DNA of 64,000 nucleotides from Janthinobacterium sp. TB1-E2 (lineage in GTDB: Bacteria; Pseudomonadota; Gammaproteobacteria; Burkholderiales; Burkholderiaceae_D): positions 2,418,001 through 2,482,000 of the forward strand of contig NZ_CP142523.1 in assembly GCF_036885605.1 (NCBI RefSeq), in the 5' to 3' direction. This document shows positions 1 to 8,701 of the stretch, piece after piece. The notes below the pieces were generated by a model. The model was given only the letters and a program-made list of their open reading frames with translations, did not search any database and was not told the DNA's origin. How positions within the stretch are numbered: the first letter of the stretch is position 1; every line of letters begins with the position of its first letter. The translations under genes were made by a program, and so were the position numbers.

Positions 1-2889
1 CTGGAACTGGCGCAGCCAGTCGTGCAGGGCGGCGGCGGCGCCGTGTTCCTGTTCGCGCAAGGCGGCCAGGCGCCGCGACAACTGCGCGCACGCTTCGTCG
101 AGGCGCGTGCGTTGCTGGCTGGCCGACTGCGCCGCCGTTTGCTGCCGCGCCAGCTGTTCTTTGGACTGCGCGATGGCCGCTGCCAGGCTGCGCTCGACCT
201 CGGCCACGCTCTGGCCCTGCCATAGCGCGTTGCGCTGCGCTTGCAGCGCCGTGCGCTGTTTGTCGGCGGCGGCAAAGGCGGCATGGGCTTCCTGCGCCGT
301 GTGCCGCGCCTTGCCGGCGGCCAGCAGCGCCGCTTCCAGTTGCGCGGCCAGGGTCGCCAGCGCGTGGCCGCGCTTGTCCTGGTCCGCCTGCTGTTTCAGC
401 CATTGCCGGCTTTCCGATTCACGCGCCGCGCGGAAGGCGGCCGGGCCGGCGCGCCAGCTGTCTTTCCAGTCCTCGGCGCCGTCGGCGTCGGCAAAGGCGC
501 CATCGAGCTGCGCCAGCAAGGCATCGAGCGCGGCGCGCGCCGTCTCGCCCTTGTCGGCGTTGCCCGCTTGCTGCGCCTGCAACTGCGCCAGCCGCGCTTG
601 CGCATCGGCGACGGTGCTGGTGCAGCGCGCGTGCTCGCTGGACGCCAGTTCGTGCGCCTCCTGCGTCTGCTCGCGCTGCGCGCCGGCCTGGCGCAGCGCC
701 GCCTCCTGTTGCGCCAGCGCCTGCAAGCCTGCCGCATTGGCCGCCAGCTGCTGCGTGAACCAGTCCGTGCGCTCGTCTTCCTGCGGCAGCTGCAAGGTAT
801 CCGCATGCGGTTGCCACTGTGCGTTCAGGCTATCGATGGCGGGCGGCAGGGCAGATAGTTCTTCCGCCGTTTGCGCCCGTTCGCGCATATGGGCGGCTAG
901 TGCCGCCTTGTGCGTGGCCAGTCGTTCCAGATTGCCGCGCACCTGCGTGCGGCAGGCCAGCACGTCATCCTGCAAGCTGGCCAGCATCGCCTGCAAGGCA
1001 TCGTCGGCGTGGCTGTACGGGTGTTCCAGCGCGCCGCAGACGGGGCAGGGCTGCTCGTCCTGCAAATTGGCCCGCAGCTGCTCGACGCTGGCCGCGCATG
1101 CCGCTTCGGCGCCCTTCAACGATTTTTCCGCCTGCGCCAGGCGAGCCTCCAGCAGCGCCGTTTGCGCCGCTTCCGCCGCCAGTGCCGTGCTTTCCGTTTG
1201 CGCGGCCTGCGCCAGCTGGGCCGCCTTCGCTTGCCAGTGCGCCAGCGCCTGCCGCTGGCGTGCCAGTTCGCTCCAGGTTTTTTCCGCGCTGGTCAAGATG
1301 CGCGCGTGCGCTTCCAGTTGGCCGCGCTGTTCCTGCAGCCCCAGGCCATCGATGGCTTGCACGGCCGCCAGCGCCTCGCGCCGTTCGGCATCGCGCAGCG
1401 CCAGTTCGGCAGCGGCGCTGGCCAGCGCATCTTGCGCCGCCTGCGTGGTGTCAAGGGCCTGGCGCACCTGCCGCGCCGATGCGGCCATGCTGGCGTCGGC
1501 CGCATCGGCTTGCGCGGCCGCTTGCCCGGCCTGGGCAAACAATTGATCCCATAATTGCCACGATTGCGCCAGCGCCTGCCACTGCTGGTGCGATGCCAGC
1601 CACTGACTGCCCGCTTCCTGTTCCGCCTGCGCGGTCTGCTGGCGCTGCTGCAGCGTGTGCAGCGCGGCGCGCGCAGCCTCGTTGGCCTGGTCGGCACCTT
1701 GCGCCGCTTGCTTTGCCTGCTCATGCGCGGGCAGCTGGGCCAGGATACCTGCATCGAGCGCCTTGGCCTGGTCGAGCAGGGGCGCCGCATCGTGTTGCGC
1801 CGCTTCCCTGGCCTGCAAGGCCGCTGCCGCCAGTTGTACTGCCTGCGCCAGTTGCGTTTCGCTGGCCTCGGCCTGCGCCGCCTGCGCGCGCGACGCTTCC
1901 AAGGCCGCGCCCGTGCTGGCGATGTCGTTCGCCAGACGCGCCACGTCGTCGATCAGGGGCCGCGCCGGCTGCAGCAATTCCCACTGCGCCAGCGCCGTGC
2001 GGCGCGCTTCGGCAGCGGCCCGTTCGGCATCCGCGCCATCGAGCGCCTCTTTCGCCGCCGCCACCTGGGCTTGCAGCTTGTGCGTCTCCTGGTGCCAGCG
2101 CTGCTGCAGTTCCAGCACGGCCTTGCGCAAGTCGATGGTGTGCAGGGTGGTTTCGGCCGCGCCGCACAGCGTTTCGGTATCGGCCCGTTCTTCCGGCGAC
2201 AGGGGACGCTGGTCGGCCAGTTTTTCGCCCAGGCGTTCGAGGACCTGTTTTTCCTTTTTCGCCCGCTCGAAGGCGCGCATGGAAATGTCGGTATAGATGC
2301 TGCTGCCCGTCAGGGTTTCCAGCAACTCGCCCCGTTCATTGTCTTCCGTCTTGAGGAAGGTGGAAAACTCGTTCTGCGCCAGCAGCACGGCGCGCGTAAA
2401 CTGGTCGAACGACAGGCCGATGCGCTTTTCGATCTCTTCCTTGACTTCCGTCTTGGTACCGCCGATGGGCTGCAGCGCGGGCAGCTGGTGCAAGCTCATG
2501 GCGGTGGCCTGCAGCGCCCCTTCCGCCTTGGTGCGCGAGCGGCGCACGCTCCAGCGCGCGCGGTAGCTGGCGCCGTCGTTGCCGACGAAGTCTACTTGCG
2601 CGTAACCGTCGGGCGTGCCGCGCCGCAGCAGGGTGCGCGTATCCTGGGCATTGACGGTTTCCTTGCCCACGTCGGGCAGGGCGCTGCCCCGCCCCAGCAC
2701 TTTCAGCAAACGCGGCGTGGCGTCGTACAGGGCCAGGCACAAGGCGTCGAGCAAGGTGCTCTTGCCCGCGCCCGTGGGGCCGCTGATGGCGAACAGGCCG
2801 GAAGACGCCAGCGGCTCCTGTTGGAAGTCGACTTCAAATTCGCCGGCCAGCGAGGCCAGGTTCTTGCCGCTGATGTTCAGTATTTTCAT
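1..2889 (-). CDS. sbcC: Exonuclease subunit SbcC (3' end outside window)
   Basis: ATPase subunit of the SbcCD (Rad50-Mre11-like) nuclease, which cleaves DNA hairpins and blocked ends. The frame is open from an ATG at 2889 to the window edge (963 codons), so the C-terminal Walker B lobe is missing here. The N-terminus begins MKILNISGKNLASL and carries a Walker A GPTGAGKST at residues 37-45. Very long Ala/Gln-rich coiled coils follow. A zinc-hook CPVCG lies near residues 615-619, where the two coiled-coil arms of the family meet. The gene starts 16 bp after sbcD, so the two are co-transcribed in the order sbcD-sbcC, the usual arrangement. The long open frames on the plus strand here are shadows of its Ala-rich coiled coil. 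Confidence 0.95.
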   Translation of the reverse strand, partial: MKILNISGKNLASLAGEFEVDFQQEPLASSGLFAISGPTGAGKSTLLDALCLALYDATPRLLKVLGRGSALPDVGKETVNAQDTRTLLRRGTPDGYAQVDFVGNDGASYRARWSVRRSRTKAEGALQATAMSLHQLPALQPIGGTKTEVKEEIEKRIGLSFDQFTRAVLLAQNEFSTFLKTEDNERGELLETLTGSSIYTDISMRAFERAKKEKQVLERLGEKLADQRPLSPEERADTETLCGAAETTLHTIDLRKAVLELQQRWHQETHKLQAQVAAAKEALDGADAERAAAEARRTALAQWELLQPARPLIDDVARLANDIASTGAALEASRAQAAQAEASETQLAQAVQLAAAALQAREAAQHDAAPLLDQAKALDAGILAQLPAHEQAKQAAQGADQANEAARAALHTLQQRQQTAQAEQEAGSQWLASHQQWQALAQSWQLWDQLFAQAGQAAAQADAADASMAASARQVRQALDTTQAAQDALASAAAELALRDAERREALAAVQAIDGLGLQEQRGQLEAHARILTSAEKTWSELARQRQALAHWQAKAAQLAQAAQTESTALAAEAAQTALLEARLAQAEKSLKGAEAACAASVEQLRANLQDEQPCPVCGALEHPYSHADDALQAMLASLQDDVLACRTQVRGNLERLATHKAALAAHMRERAQTAEELSALPPAIDSLNAQWQPHADTLQLPQEDERTDWFTQQLAANAAGLQALAQQEAALRQAGAQREQTQEAHELASSEHARCTSTVADAQARLAQLQAQQAGNADKGETARAALDALLAQLDGAFADADGAEDWKDSWRAGPAAFRAARESESRQWLKQQADQDKRGHALATLAAQLEAALLAAGKARHTAQEAHAAFAAADKQRTALQAQRNALWQGQSVAEVERSLAAAIAQSKEQLARQQTAAQSASQQRTRLDEACAQLSRRLAALREQEHGAAAALHDWLRQFQ

Positions 2890-2905
2890 GGTTCTTCAGT
2901 TGCGC

Positions 2906-4132
2906 TCACGCGCCGGGCAGCAGCAGTTCGGCCAGGGCCGACAGTTGTTCGGGTGGCGCTTCCTTGCCGTATTTTTGCAGGTACAGGCGGCGGAAGATGT
3001 CGTCGGGCTGCAGCTGTGCCAACTGGTCGAGCGTCAGGTTCTCGGGCGCGCTGCTGCGCGCGGCGCTCGACGTTTCGATCTTCGCCAGGCGCACGTGCTT
3101 GCCGTCGAGCGCCGTTTCGATGCGCGTGCGCAGGCCCGGCTCTGGCGCATCGAGGCGCACGCGTACTTCCAGGAAGGGCTGCGCTTCCGCTGGCGCCGCG
3201 GGCACGTCGAGGGCGGCCAGCTGCGCCAGCACTTCGTTGATGGGCGCCGGCGTGGCGGGCACGCGCAGCAAGGGCACGGCGCGCGGCACTTCGATGGCGC
3301 GCACCTCAGTCAACTGCTCGCCATCGATATCGAGGCACAGCACCTGATGCCGATAATTCACCTCCGCGAACGACAGGGGAATCGGGCTGCCGCAGTAGCG
3401 GATGTGCTCCTGATCGCCCACGGCCTGCGCCTTGTGCAGATGGCCCAGCGCCGCATAGGCGATGGCGGTATCGAAAATCCCCGACGGCAGCATTTCCGTG
3501 CCGCCGATGACGATGCGGCGCTCGGAGTCGTTCGACATTTCGCCGCCCACCATGTGGCAGTGGCCCATGGCGACGATGGCTTGCCCGGGCTGGCGGCGCG
3601 CCAGCGCCAGGTCCGTCAATTGCCGGTACAGCAGGGTGATGCCGCCCAGGTAGGCGTCCTGCGTGTCGCCGGCCGGCAGTTTCGGCACGTCGCCGGGGCG
3701 CAAAAAAGGCACGGCCAGGCACCAGGCCTGCACTTGCCCGTCGCCGCCGGCGAGCGGCAGCAGCAGGCGTTCCAGGTCGATATTGCCTGCCTCGTCGCGC
3801 AGCAGATGGCCGATTACGTGGGTGCCATGCGCGGCCAGCAGGGGGCCGGGCGCTTCGAGCCGTCCCGCCGAATCGTGGTTGCCGGCGACCACGACCAGTT
3901 GCAGCGCGGGCAGGCGCGCGCGCGCCTGCTGCAGGAAGACATATAACTGCTTTTGCGAGGCGGCCGACGGGTTGGCGTTGTCGAATACGTCGCCCGCCAC
4001 CAGCAGCACGTCGACTTGCTCCGTCACGAGCGTGTCGAGCAGCCAGTCGAGGAAGCACTGGTGTTCGTAGCCCCTTTCAAAATTGTGCAGGGTCTGGCCC
4101 AGATGCCAGTCGGAAGTGTGCAGCAGGCGCAT
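2906..4132 (-). CDS. sbcD: Exonuclease subunit SbcD (Mre11-like)
   Basis: Manganese-dependent metallophosphoesterase that is the nuclease subunit of SbcCD. The 408-residue protein starts MRLLHTSDWHLGQTL and shows the family motifs in order: SDWHLG, GDVFDNANPS, GNHDS, GHCHMVGG and LGHLHKAQ. These supply the His/Asp/Asn ligands of the two-metal site. Length is normal for SbcD. It is the first gene of the sbcDC operon, 16 bp ahead of sbcC. The ATG at 4132 directly precedes the SDWH motif, so the start is well fixed. Confidence 0.96.
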   Translation of the reverse strand: MRLLHTSDWHLGQTLHNFERGYEHQCFLDWLLDTLVTEQVDVLLVAGDVFDNANPSAASQKQLYVFLQQARARLPALQLVVVAGNHDSAGRLEAPGPLLAAHGTHVIGHLLRDEAGNIDLERLLLPLAGGDGQVQAWCLAVPFLRPGDVPKLPAGDTQDAYLGGITLLYRQLTDLALARRQPGQAIVAMGHCHMVGGEMSNDSERRIVIGGTEMLPSGIFDTAIAYAALGHLHKAQAVGDQEHIRYCGSPIPLSFAEVNYRHQVLCLDIDGEQLTEVRAIEVPRAVPLLRVPATPAPINEVLAQLAALDVPAAPAEAQPFLEVRVRLDAPEPGLRTRIETALDGKHVRLAKIETSSAARSSAPENLTLDQLAQLQPDDIFRRLYLQKYGKEAPPEQLSALAELLLPGA

Positions 4133-4180
4133 GGTGTGGCAACGGTAGGGAGGACAGGCGCCAATATAGCAGGAATGATA

Positions 4181-4246
4181 GGGGTCAGACCCGTTGGGGG
4201 CATGTTTCCTGGTAGGGAACTTGCCGATCGCGAAGCGACTGACCCC
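4181..4246. repeat. REP-like intergenic repeat (copy 1)
   Basis: A 66-bp intergenic unit opens with GGGGTCAGACCC (4181-4192) and closes with CTGACCCC (4239-4246), so its outer ends are inverted. The same outer sequences bound a second unit at 28835-28898. It lies between the divergent-free ends of sbcD and the diguanylate cyclase gene and has no coding content. Confidence 0.6.
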
Positions 4247-4274
4247 AGCCTTCAGTTGGGCTTGCTCTCAACCA

Positions 4275-7200
4275 TCAAGCCGTCAATGCGCCAGCTCTGT
4301 ATGTATTGCGTCCATCCTGCTTGGCCTTGTACAGCAGCACGTCGGCGCGCTGCAGCAGCACGGCGGGGGAAATGTCTTCGTCGCGGTAGAAGGCCAGGCC
4401 GATGCTGGCCGAAATGCGCACGGTGATGCCGTCGAGCTCGAACGGCTGCTGCATGGCGGCGACGATTTTTTCCGCCAGCACGGCCGCGTCTTCTGGCCGG
4501 GTGATCTGTTCCATGATGATGGTGAATTCATCGCCGCCCAGGCGGGCGATGATGTCGGTGGCGCGCATGGTGTGCGTCAGGCGCTGGGCGAAGGCGCGCA
4601 GCAGGGCGTCGCCGGTGCCGTGGCCGTGCGTGTCGTTGACGGGCTTGAAGCGGTCGATATCCATGTACATGACGGCCATCAGGTGCTGCTGCTGGCGGCT
4701 CGCGTGCATGGCGTCGCTGAGTTTTTGCTGGAAGCCGGCGCGGTTCGACAGGCCTGTGAGCGCATCGACCTGGGCCAGCTTCAGCAGGCGCTGTTTTTCG
4801 CGCTTTTGCACGGTGATATCCTGGCGCATCACGTGAAAGCCCACCACCTGCAGCTTGTCTTCGCCGATCTGCGGGATGTAGATCACTTCCAGGCAGCGCT
4901 CGATGCCTTCCTTCTCGTCTTCTTCCTCGAAGCTCAGGGTTTCGCCGGCCAGCACTCTTTCGATATACGGCGCCACCGTGCGGTAGCGCGCTTCGCCCAC
5001 CGTGTCGCGCACGCGCTTGCCCAGCGCCTGGCGGCCCGTCAGGCCGAATTCGCGTTCATAGGCGATGTTCAGGAAGCGGTAGACCTGGTCGGCGTCGATG
5101 TAGGCGATCATGGCTGGCAAGGTGTCGGCGATGGTGCGCAGGCGCGCTTCGCTTTCCAGCAGCGCCACTTCCGATTCGCGCAAGGTGGTGATGTCGTCCA
5201 GGGTTCCCACGTAGCCTTCGATCTTGCCGTCGATGAGGATGGGGGCAATTTTGACGGAGACCCAGACCAGCCGGCCGTCGCGCTGCAGGCAGCGCAAGGT
5301 GGACTGGAATGGCGCATGGCTGCGCGTCAGCTGTTCCAGCGCCACGTGCATCAGCGGATAGTCGCCCGGGTGCAGGGCGCTGGTCCAGCCGGCGCCCAGG
5401 GCGGCCGCGCGCGGCAAGCCCGTGATCGATTCAAAGGTGCGGTTGACATAGGTGCAGCGGCGCTGGCGGTCCAGGCGCACCAGGCCGAGCGGCGAGGCGT
5501 CGTTGACGGCGGCCAGTTCGGCCTGTTTCTGGCGCAGTTCCAGCTCTTGCTGGCGGCGCTGCGAGATATCCTCGGCGATGCACAGGATATGTTCGATCTG
5601 CTGGCGCTCGTCGAACACGGGCACGGAGACGGCGCGCAGGTAGCGCAGGCTGCCGTCCGCCAGGCGCAGCGGCTTTTCCGTATGGTCGATGACGCCGTGC
5701 TCGGCCAGGATGGCGCGGTCGTCCTCGGCATCGTGCAGGCCGAAGTCGGGCGGGAATGCCTGGCAATCGGTCTTGCCGATGACGTCGGCGGCCAGGTGGC
5801 CGGTGATGTCCTCGGCCGCCTTGTTCCACACTTCCATCTGGCCGAAGTTTTCCGGGCGCGCGCTTTTCACGTAGACCAGCACGGGCAAATGGTCGATCAG
5901 CGACTGCAGGAAGCTGCGGTTGTCCTGCAGCGCCAGTTCGTCGTGCTTGCGCGCGCTGATGTCGCGCGAAGTGACTGCCACGCCGTCGGTGATCGGCACC
6001 ACCTGGTGGCGCAGCCAGCGCGTGCCGCCCGAGGCCAGCGGCAGCTCGAATTCATCTTCCAGCGGCTGGCCCGTTTCCATCACCAGCACGAAGCGCTGGA
6101 AGAAACGCTCGCCGCGCAGCAGCGGCATCTGCTGCAGCACGCGCTGGCCCAGCAGTTCGGAGCGCGGCTTGCCCAGCATGTCGGCGGCCCGCTCGTTGAC
6201 GTCGGCGAAAATGAAGTCTTCCACCGGCTTGCCCGGGGCGGGGCGCCAGGCTTTCAGCAGCAGCACCGAGTCGAGGCTGCCGTGGTGCGCCGCGCGCAGC
6301 AGCGCCTGCGTTTCCGTTGCCTGGCGGATGCTGCGGCGCAGGCGTGCGCTCTGGCGCATCAGCAGGGCCGTAAAGCCGGCGATGAGCACGCTGGCGGCGA
6401 GCAGCGCGCCCACATACAACAGGCGGCGGTGTTCAAAGCGGGCCAGGGCAACGGCGCGGCTCACGCCCACCACGGCCAGCAGCGGGTAGCGCGGCAGCTC
6501 GCGGTAGCTGTAGATGCGCGGCGTCGCGTCGACGGGCGGCTCGATCAGCAGTTCCTCGGGGGCGTGCCGCGGCGGACCCGGCATGCGGAAGTCGATGCGG
6601 TCGCTGAGGATCAATTGCTCGCCGATGCGGCCCACCGTCAGGCCGCTGTCGCGCGCCACCAGCATCAGCGCGCCATGCTCGTCGAGGTTCAGGCGGTCGT
6701 AGTCGTCGACAAAATACGTGGGGTCGACGTGGATGACGATGGCGCCGGCAAAGCGGCCCCGCGCATCGTTCAGGCGGCGCGCCAGGCGGATGGTCCAGCG
6801 CTTGCCGTCCGCGTCGAGCATCGGTGTGTCGACCAAAACCGTGTCGGATGCATTGGCGGCCAGCGCCCTGAAAAATGGCTGCGCGGCCAGGTTTTCCGGC
6901 AGATAGGCGTGGGCGCTGTCGATGACGTTGCCATGCGCGTCGATGAGGGCGATCGGCAGTTCCAGCTTCGATGGCAGCACGCTGTCGAGCAGGCCCTGGC
7001 GGCGCGTGAATTCATTGAGGCGCAGGCCGCCGTCCGTTTCCTCGTATTTGAGCTTGAACAATTGCGTGGCATGGTCGGTCTGGCGCAGCGTGAAACTGGT
7101 ATGGTCGGCCAGGGTACGCGCCAGCGACTGGCTCGCGGCCACGGCGTCGCGCACGGCGCTGGCCCGCTCCTGGCCCACCTGATAGTAGACGGCCGCCCAC

Positions 7201-7376
7201 AGCGCCAGCAGCAGGATGAGCGCGAACAGGGGCACCAGACTGATGCGGTACAGGCGGCGGGCAAGGCGTTGCAGGGGTCTCGTTATCGCTATCACGGGCG
7301 CTTGCAGGCTAGATTCATGGAAAAAGGGAGGGGCGGCGTGGCGCGCATGATAGCCGAAATCGGCTGCCTTGCGCAT
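4275..7376 (-). CDS. Membrane PAS-GGDEF diguanylate cyclase
   Basis: Predicted inner-membrane diguanylate cyclase making the second messenger c-di-GMP. The 1033-residue chain has a membrane segment near residues 46-66, a periplasmic sensory stretch of about 240 residues, and a second membrane segment near 317-342. Several PAS/PAC modules follow (about 360-860), then a C-terminal GGDEF domain. The active-site loop reads ARLGGDEF, and RATD five residues upstream fits the RxxD product-inhibition site, so the cyclase looks active and feedback-inhibited. There is no EAL domain. The start is uncertain: ATG 7376 gives about 30 poorly conserved residues, and a GTG further in (PVIAITRP) is an alternative. 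The gene stands alone. The periplasmic ligand is unknown. Confidence 0.9.
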   Translation of the reverse strand: MRKAADFGYHARHAAPPFFHESSLQAPVIAITRPLQRLARRLYRISLVPLFALILLLALWAAVYYQVGQERASAVRDAVAASQSLARTLADHTSFTLRQTDHATQLFKLKYEETDGGLRLNEFTRRQGLLDSVLPSKLELPIALIDAHGNVIDSAHAYLPENLAAQPFFRALAANASDTVLVDTPMLDADGKRWTIRLARRLNDARGRFAGAIVIHVDPTYFVDDYDRLNLDEHGALMLVARDSGLTVGRIGEQLILSDRIDFRMPGPPRHAPEELLIEPPVDATPRIYSYRELPRYPLLAVVGVSRAVALARFEHRRLLYVGALLAASVLIAGFTALLMRQSARLRRSIRQATETQALLRAAHHGSLDSVLLLKAWRPAPGKPVEDFIFADVNERAADMLGKPRSELLGQRVLQQMPLLRGERFFQRFVLVMETGQPLEDEFELPLASGGTRWLRHQVVPITDGVAVTSRDISARKHDELALQDNRSFLQSLIDHLPVLVYVKSARPENFGQMEVWNKAAEDITGHLAADVIGKTDCQAFPPDFGLHDAEDDRAILAEHGVIDHTEKPLRLADGSLRYLRAVSVPVFDERQQIEHILCIAEDISQRRQQELELRQKQAELAAVNDASPLGLVRLDRQRRCTYVNRTFESITGLPRAAALGAGWTSALHPGDYPLMHVALEQLTRSHAPFQSTLRCLQRDGRLVWVSVKIAPILIDGKIEGYVGTLDDITTLRESEVALLESEARLRTIADTLPAMIAYIDADQVYRFLNIAYEREFGLTGRQALGKRVRDTVGEARYRTVAPYIERVLAGETLSFEEEDEKEGIERCLEVIYIPQIGEDKLQVVGFHVMRQDITVQKREKQRLLKLAQVDALTGLSNRAGFQQKLSDAMHASRQQQHLMAVMYMDIDRFKPVNDTHGHGTGDALLRAFAQRLTHTMRATDIIARLGGDEFTIIMEQITRPEDAAVLAEKIVAAMQQPFELDGITVRISASIGLAFYRDEDISPAVLLQRADVLLYKAKQDGRNTYRAGALTA

Positions 7377-7577
7377 AAGCCCGTCGCCGCCACGCCCATC
7401 GTCTGTTCGCGGTCTGTCGCTGGGCTTATTTTGCGTTAAATCAAGTATCTGTGGTGCCGCGCACGCTAAAAAAGGTGCGCCGGTGGCGACACGGGCTGGC
7501 GGCGTGGCAGAAAAAGTACAATTGCGCCCCCATCCTCATTAAAATGGATGCTTCTACCTCCCATATCGAAAGTTGTC

Positions 7578-7949
7578 ATGCAGAGTAAAAAGCCCGATGC
7601 GGCACGGCTGGACAAGATCGTGGCCGAAGCGCGCCGCGCCGCCGACCAGCGCGAGAGCGGCTACCGCGAGCGCTCGCTGAAGATGTATCCGTGGGTCTGC
7701 GGCCGCTGCATGCGCGAATTTACGCGTGCCAACGTGCAGCAGCTGACCGTGCACCACCGCGACCACAACCACGACAACAATCCGCCCGATGGCAGCAACT
7801 GGGAACTGCTGTGCCTTTATTGCCACGACAATGAGCACTCGCGCTACCTGGAAGCGGACCGTGGCGCGGGCTTGCTGTCGGCCGAGGTGGCGCCGGCCAC
7901 GCACAATCCGTTTGCCGCGCTGGCGGGCCTGATCAAGAAAAAGGACTGA
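7578..7949 (+). CDS. HNH endonuclease-family protein, YajD-like
   Basis: Small HNH-fold protein of 123 residues. Two CxxC pairs (CGRC and CLYC) bracket the HHRDHNHDNNPPDGSNW segment, which holds the HNH histidines and asparagine, and HDNEHSR follows. This layout matches the E. coli YajD type, whose role is not established. The ATG at 7578 gives the MQSKKPDAARLDKI start. The gene ends 20 bp before the response-regulator gene, so the two may be transcribed together, although no functional link is evident. Confidence 0.85.
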   Translation: MQSKKPDAARLDKIVAEARRAADQRESGYRERSLKMYPWVCGRCMREFTRANVQQLTVHHRDHNHDNNPPDGSNWELLCLYCHDNEHSRYLEADRGAGLLSAEVAPATHNPFAALAGLIKKKD

Positions 7950-7969
7950 GCGGGCCGCGCCGCTTCCCC

Positions 7970-8638
7970 ATGCGCATCTTGCTGACCGAAGACGACCCGC
8001 AGCTGGGCCGCGCCACGCAGATCGGCCTGGAGCAGGGCGGCTATGCCGTCGACTGGGTCACGAGCGCCGAACACGCGCACACGGCCGTGCGTCTCCACGA
8101 CTATGGCTGCATCCTGCTCGACCTGGGCTTGCCCGGGCAGGACGGCATGCAGGCGCTGGGCGTGCTGCGCGATAACGGCTACAGCGGCGCCGTGCTGGTC
8201 GTCACGGCGCGCGACACGGTGGGCGAGCGCATCGCCGGCCTCGACGCGGGCGCCGACGACTTCATCGTCAAGCCGTTCGACCTCGACGAACTGGCCGCGC
8301 GCATCCGCAGCGCCTGCCGCCGCGCCGCGGGCCGCCTGCGCGAGCACCTCGTGCACGGCGACCTTGTGCTCGATATCGCGGACCGGCAGGTGACGCAAGG
8401 GGGATTGCCCGTGATGCTGACAGTGAAGGAATTTCGCATCCTGCAACTGCTGCTGGAACACGGCGGGCGCGTGCTGAGCCGGGAGCAGCTGGAGAAAAAC
8501 CTGTACAGCTGGGGCGGCGAGGTGGAAAGCAATGCCGTGCAAGTGCATATCCACCACCTGCGCAAGAAGCTGGGGCGCGACTTGATACGCACCGTGCATG
8601 CGATCGGTTATTGCATCGACAAGCCGAAAGCGGCCTGA
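7970..8638 (+). CDS. OmpR-family response regulator, QseB/PmrA type
   Basis: DNA-binding response regulator of 222 residues. The N-terminal receiver has the acidic pair (TEDD), the phospho-acceptor Asp in LLDLGLPGQDG near residue 51, and the conserved Lys in VKPF. The C-terminal winged helix ends VHIHHLRKKLG, then RTVHAIGYC. The likely partner kinase is at 11025-12371, on the far side of the TonB receptor gene. The regulator faces that receptor gene tail to tail, with a shared terminator between them. By analogy with regulators that sit beside siderophore receptors (PfeRS-pfeA in Pseudomonas), it probably controls the receptor. This is inference from position and from the direct repeat at 10995-11011. 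Confidence 0.9.
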   Translation: MRILLTEDDPQLGRATQIGLEQGGYAVDWVTSAEHAHTAVRLHDYGCILLDLGLPGQDGMQALGVLRDNGYSGAVLVVTARDTVGERIAGLDAGADDFIVKPFDLDELAARIRSACRRAAGRLREHLVHGDLVLDIADRQVTQGGLPVMLTVKEFRILQLLLEHGGRVLSREQLEKNLYSWGGEVESNAVQVHIHHLRKKLGRDLIRTVHAIGYCIDKPKAA

Positions 8639-8646
8639 CAAAGAAA

Positions 8647-8670
8647 ACGGGCCGCCCTGAGGCAGCCCGT
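8647..8670. terminator. Bidirectional hairpin terminator
   Basis: Stem ACGGGCCGCC / GGCAGCCCGT with a CTGA loop and one mismatch lies between the convergent response-regulator and receptor genes. An A-run precedes it on the plus strand, which gives a T-run for the minus-strand transcript, so it may serve both directions. Confidence 0.65.
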
Positions 8671-8701
8671 TGTGCTCTATGGCTGGTCAGCCATCAACTC
8701 A

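Noticed and set aside
107-3240. Several long plus-strand frames over the first 3 kb
   Set aside because: They are shadows of sbcC. The minus frame encodes Walker A, zinc hook and coiled coil, and is only unlisted as a closed frame because it leaves the window.
4194-7439. 1081-codon open frame on the plus strand
   Set aside because: It is the exact antisense shadow of the PAS-GGDEF gene. The translation is His/Gln/Ala/Arg-rich with no domain signature.
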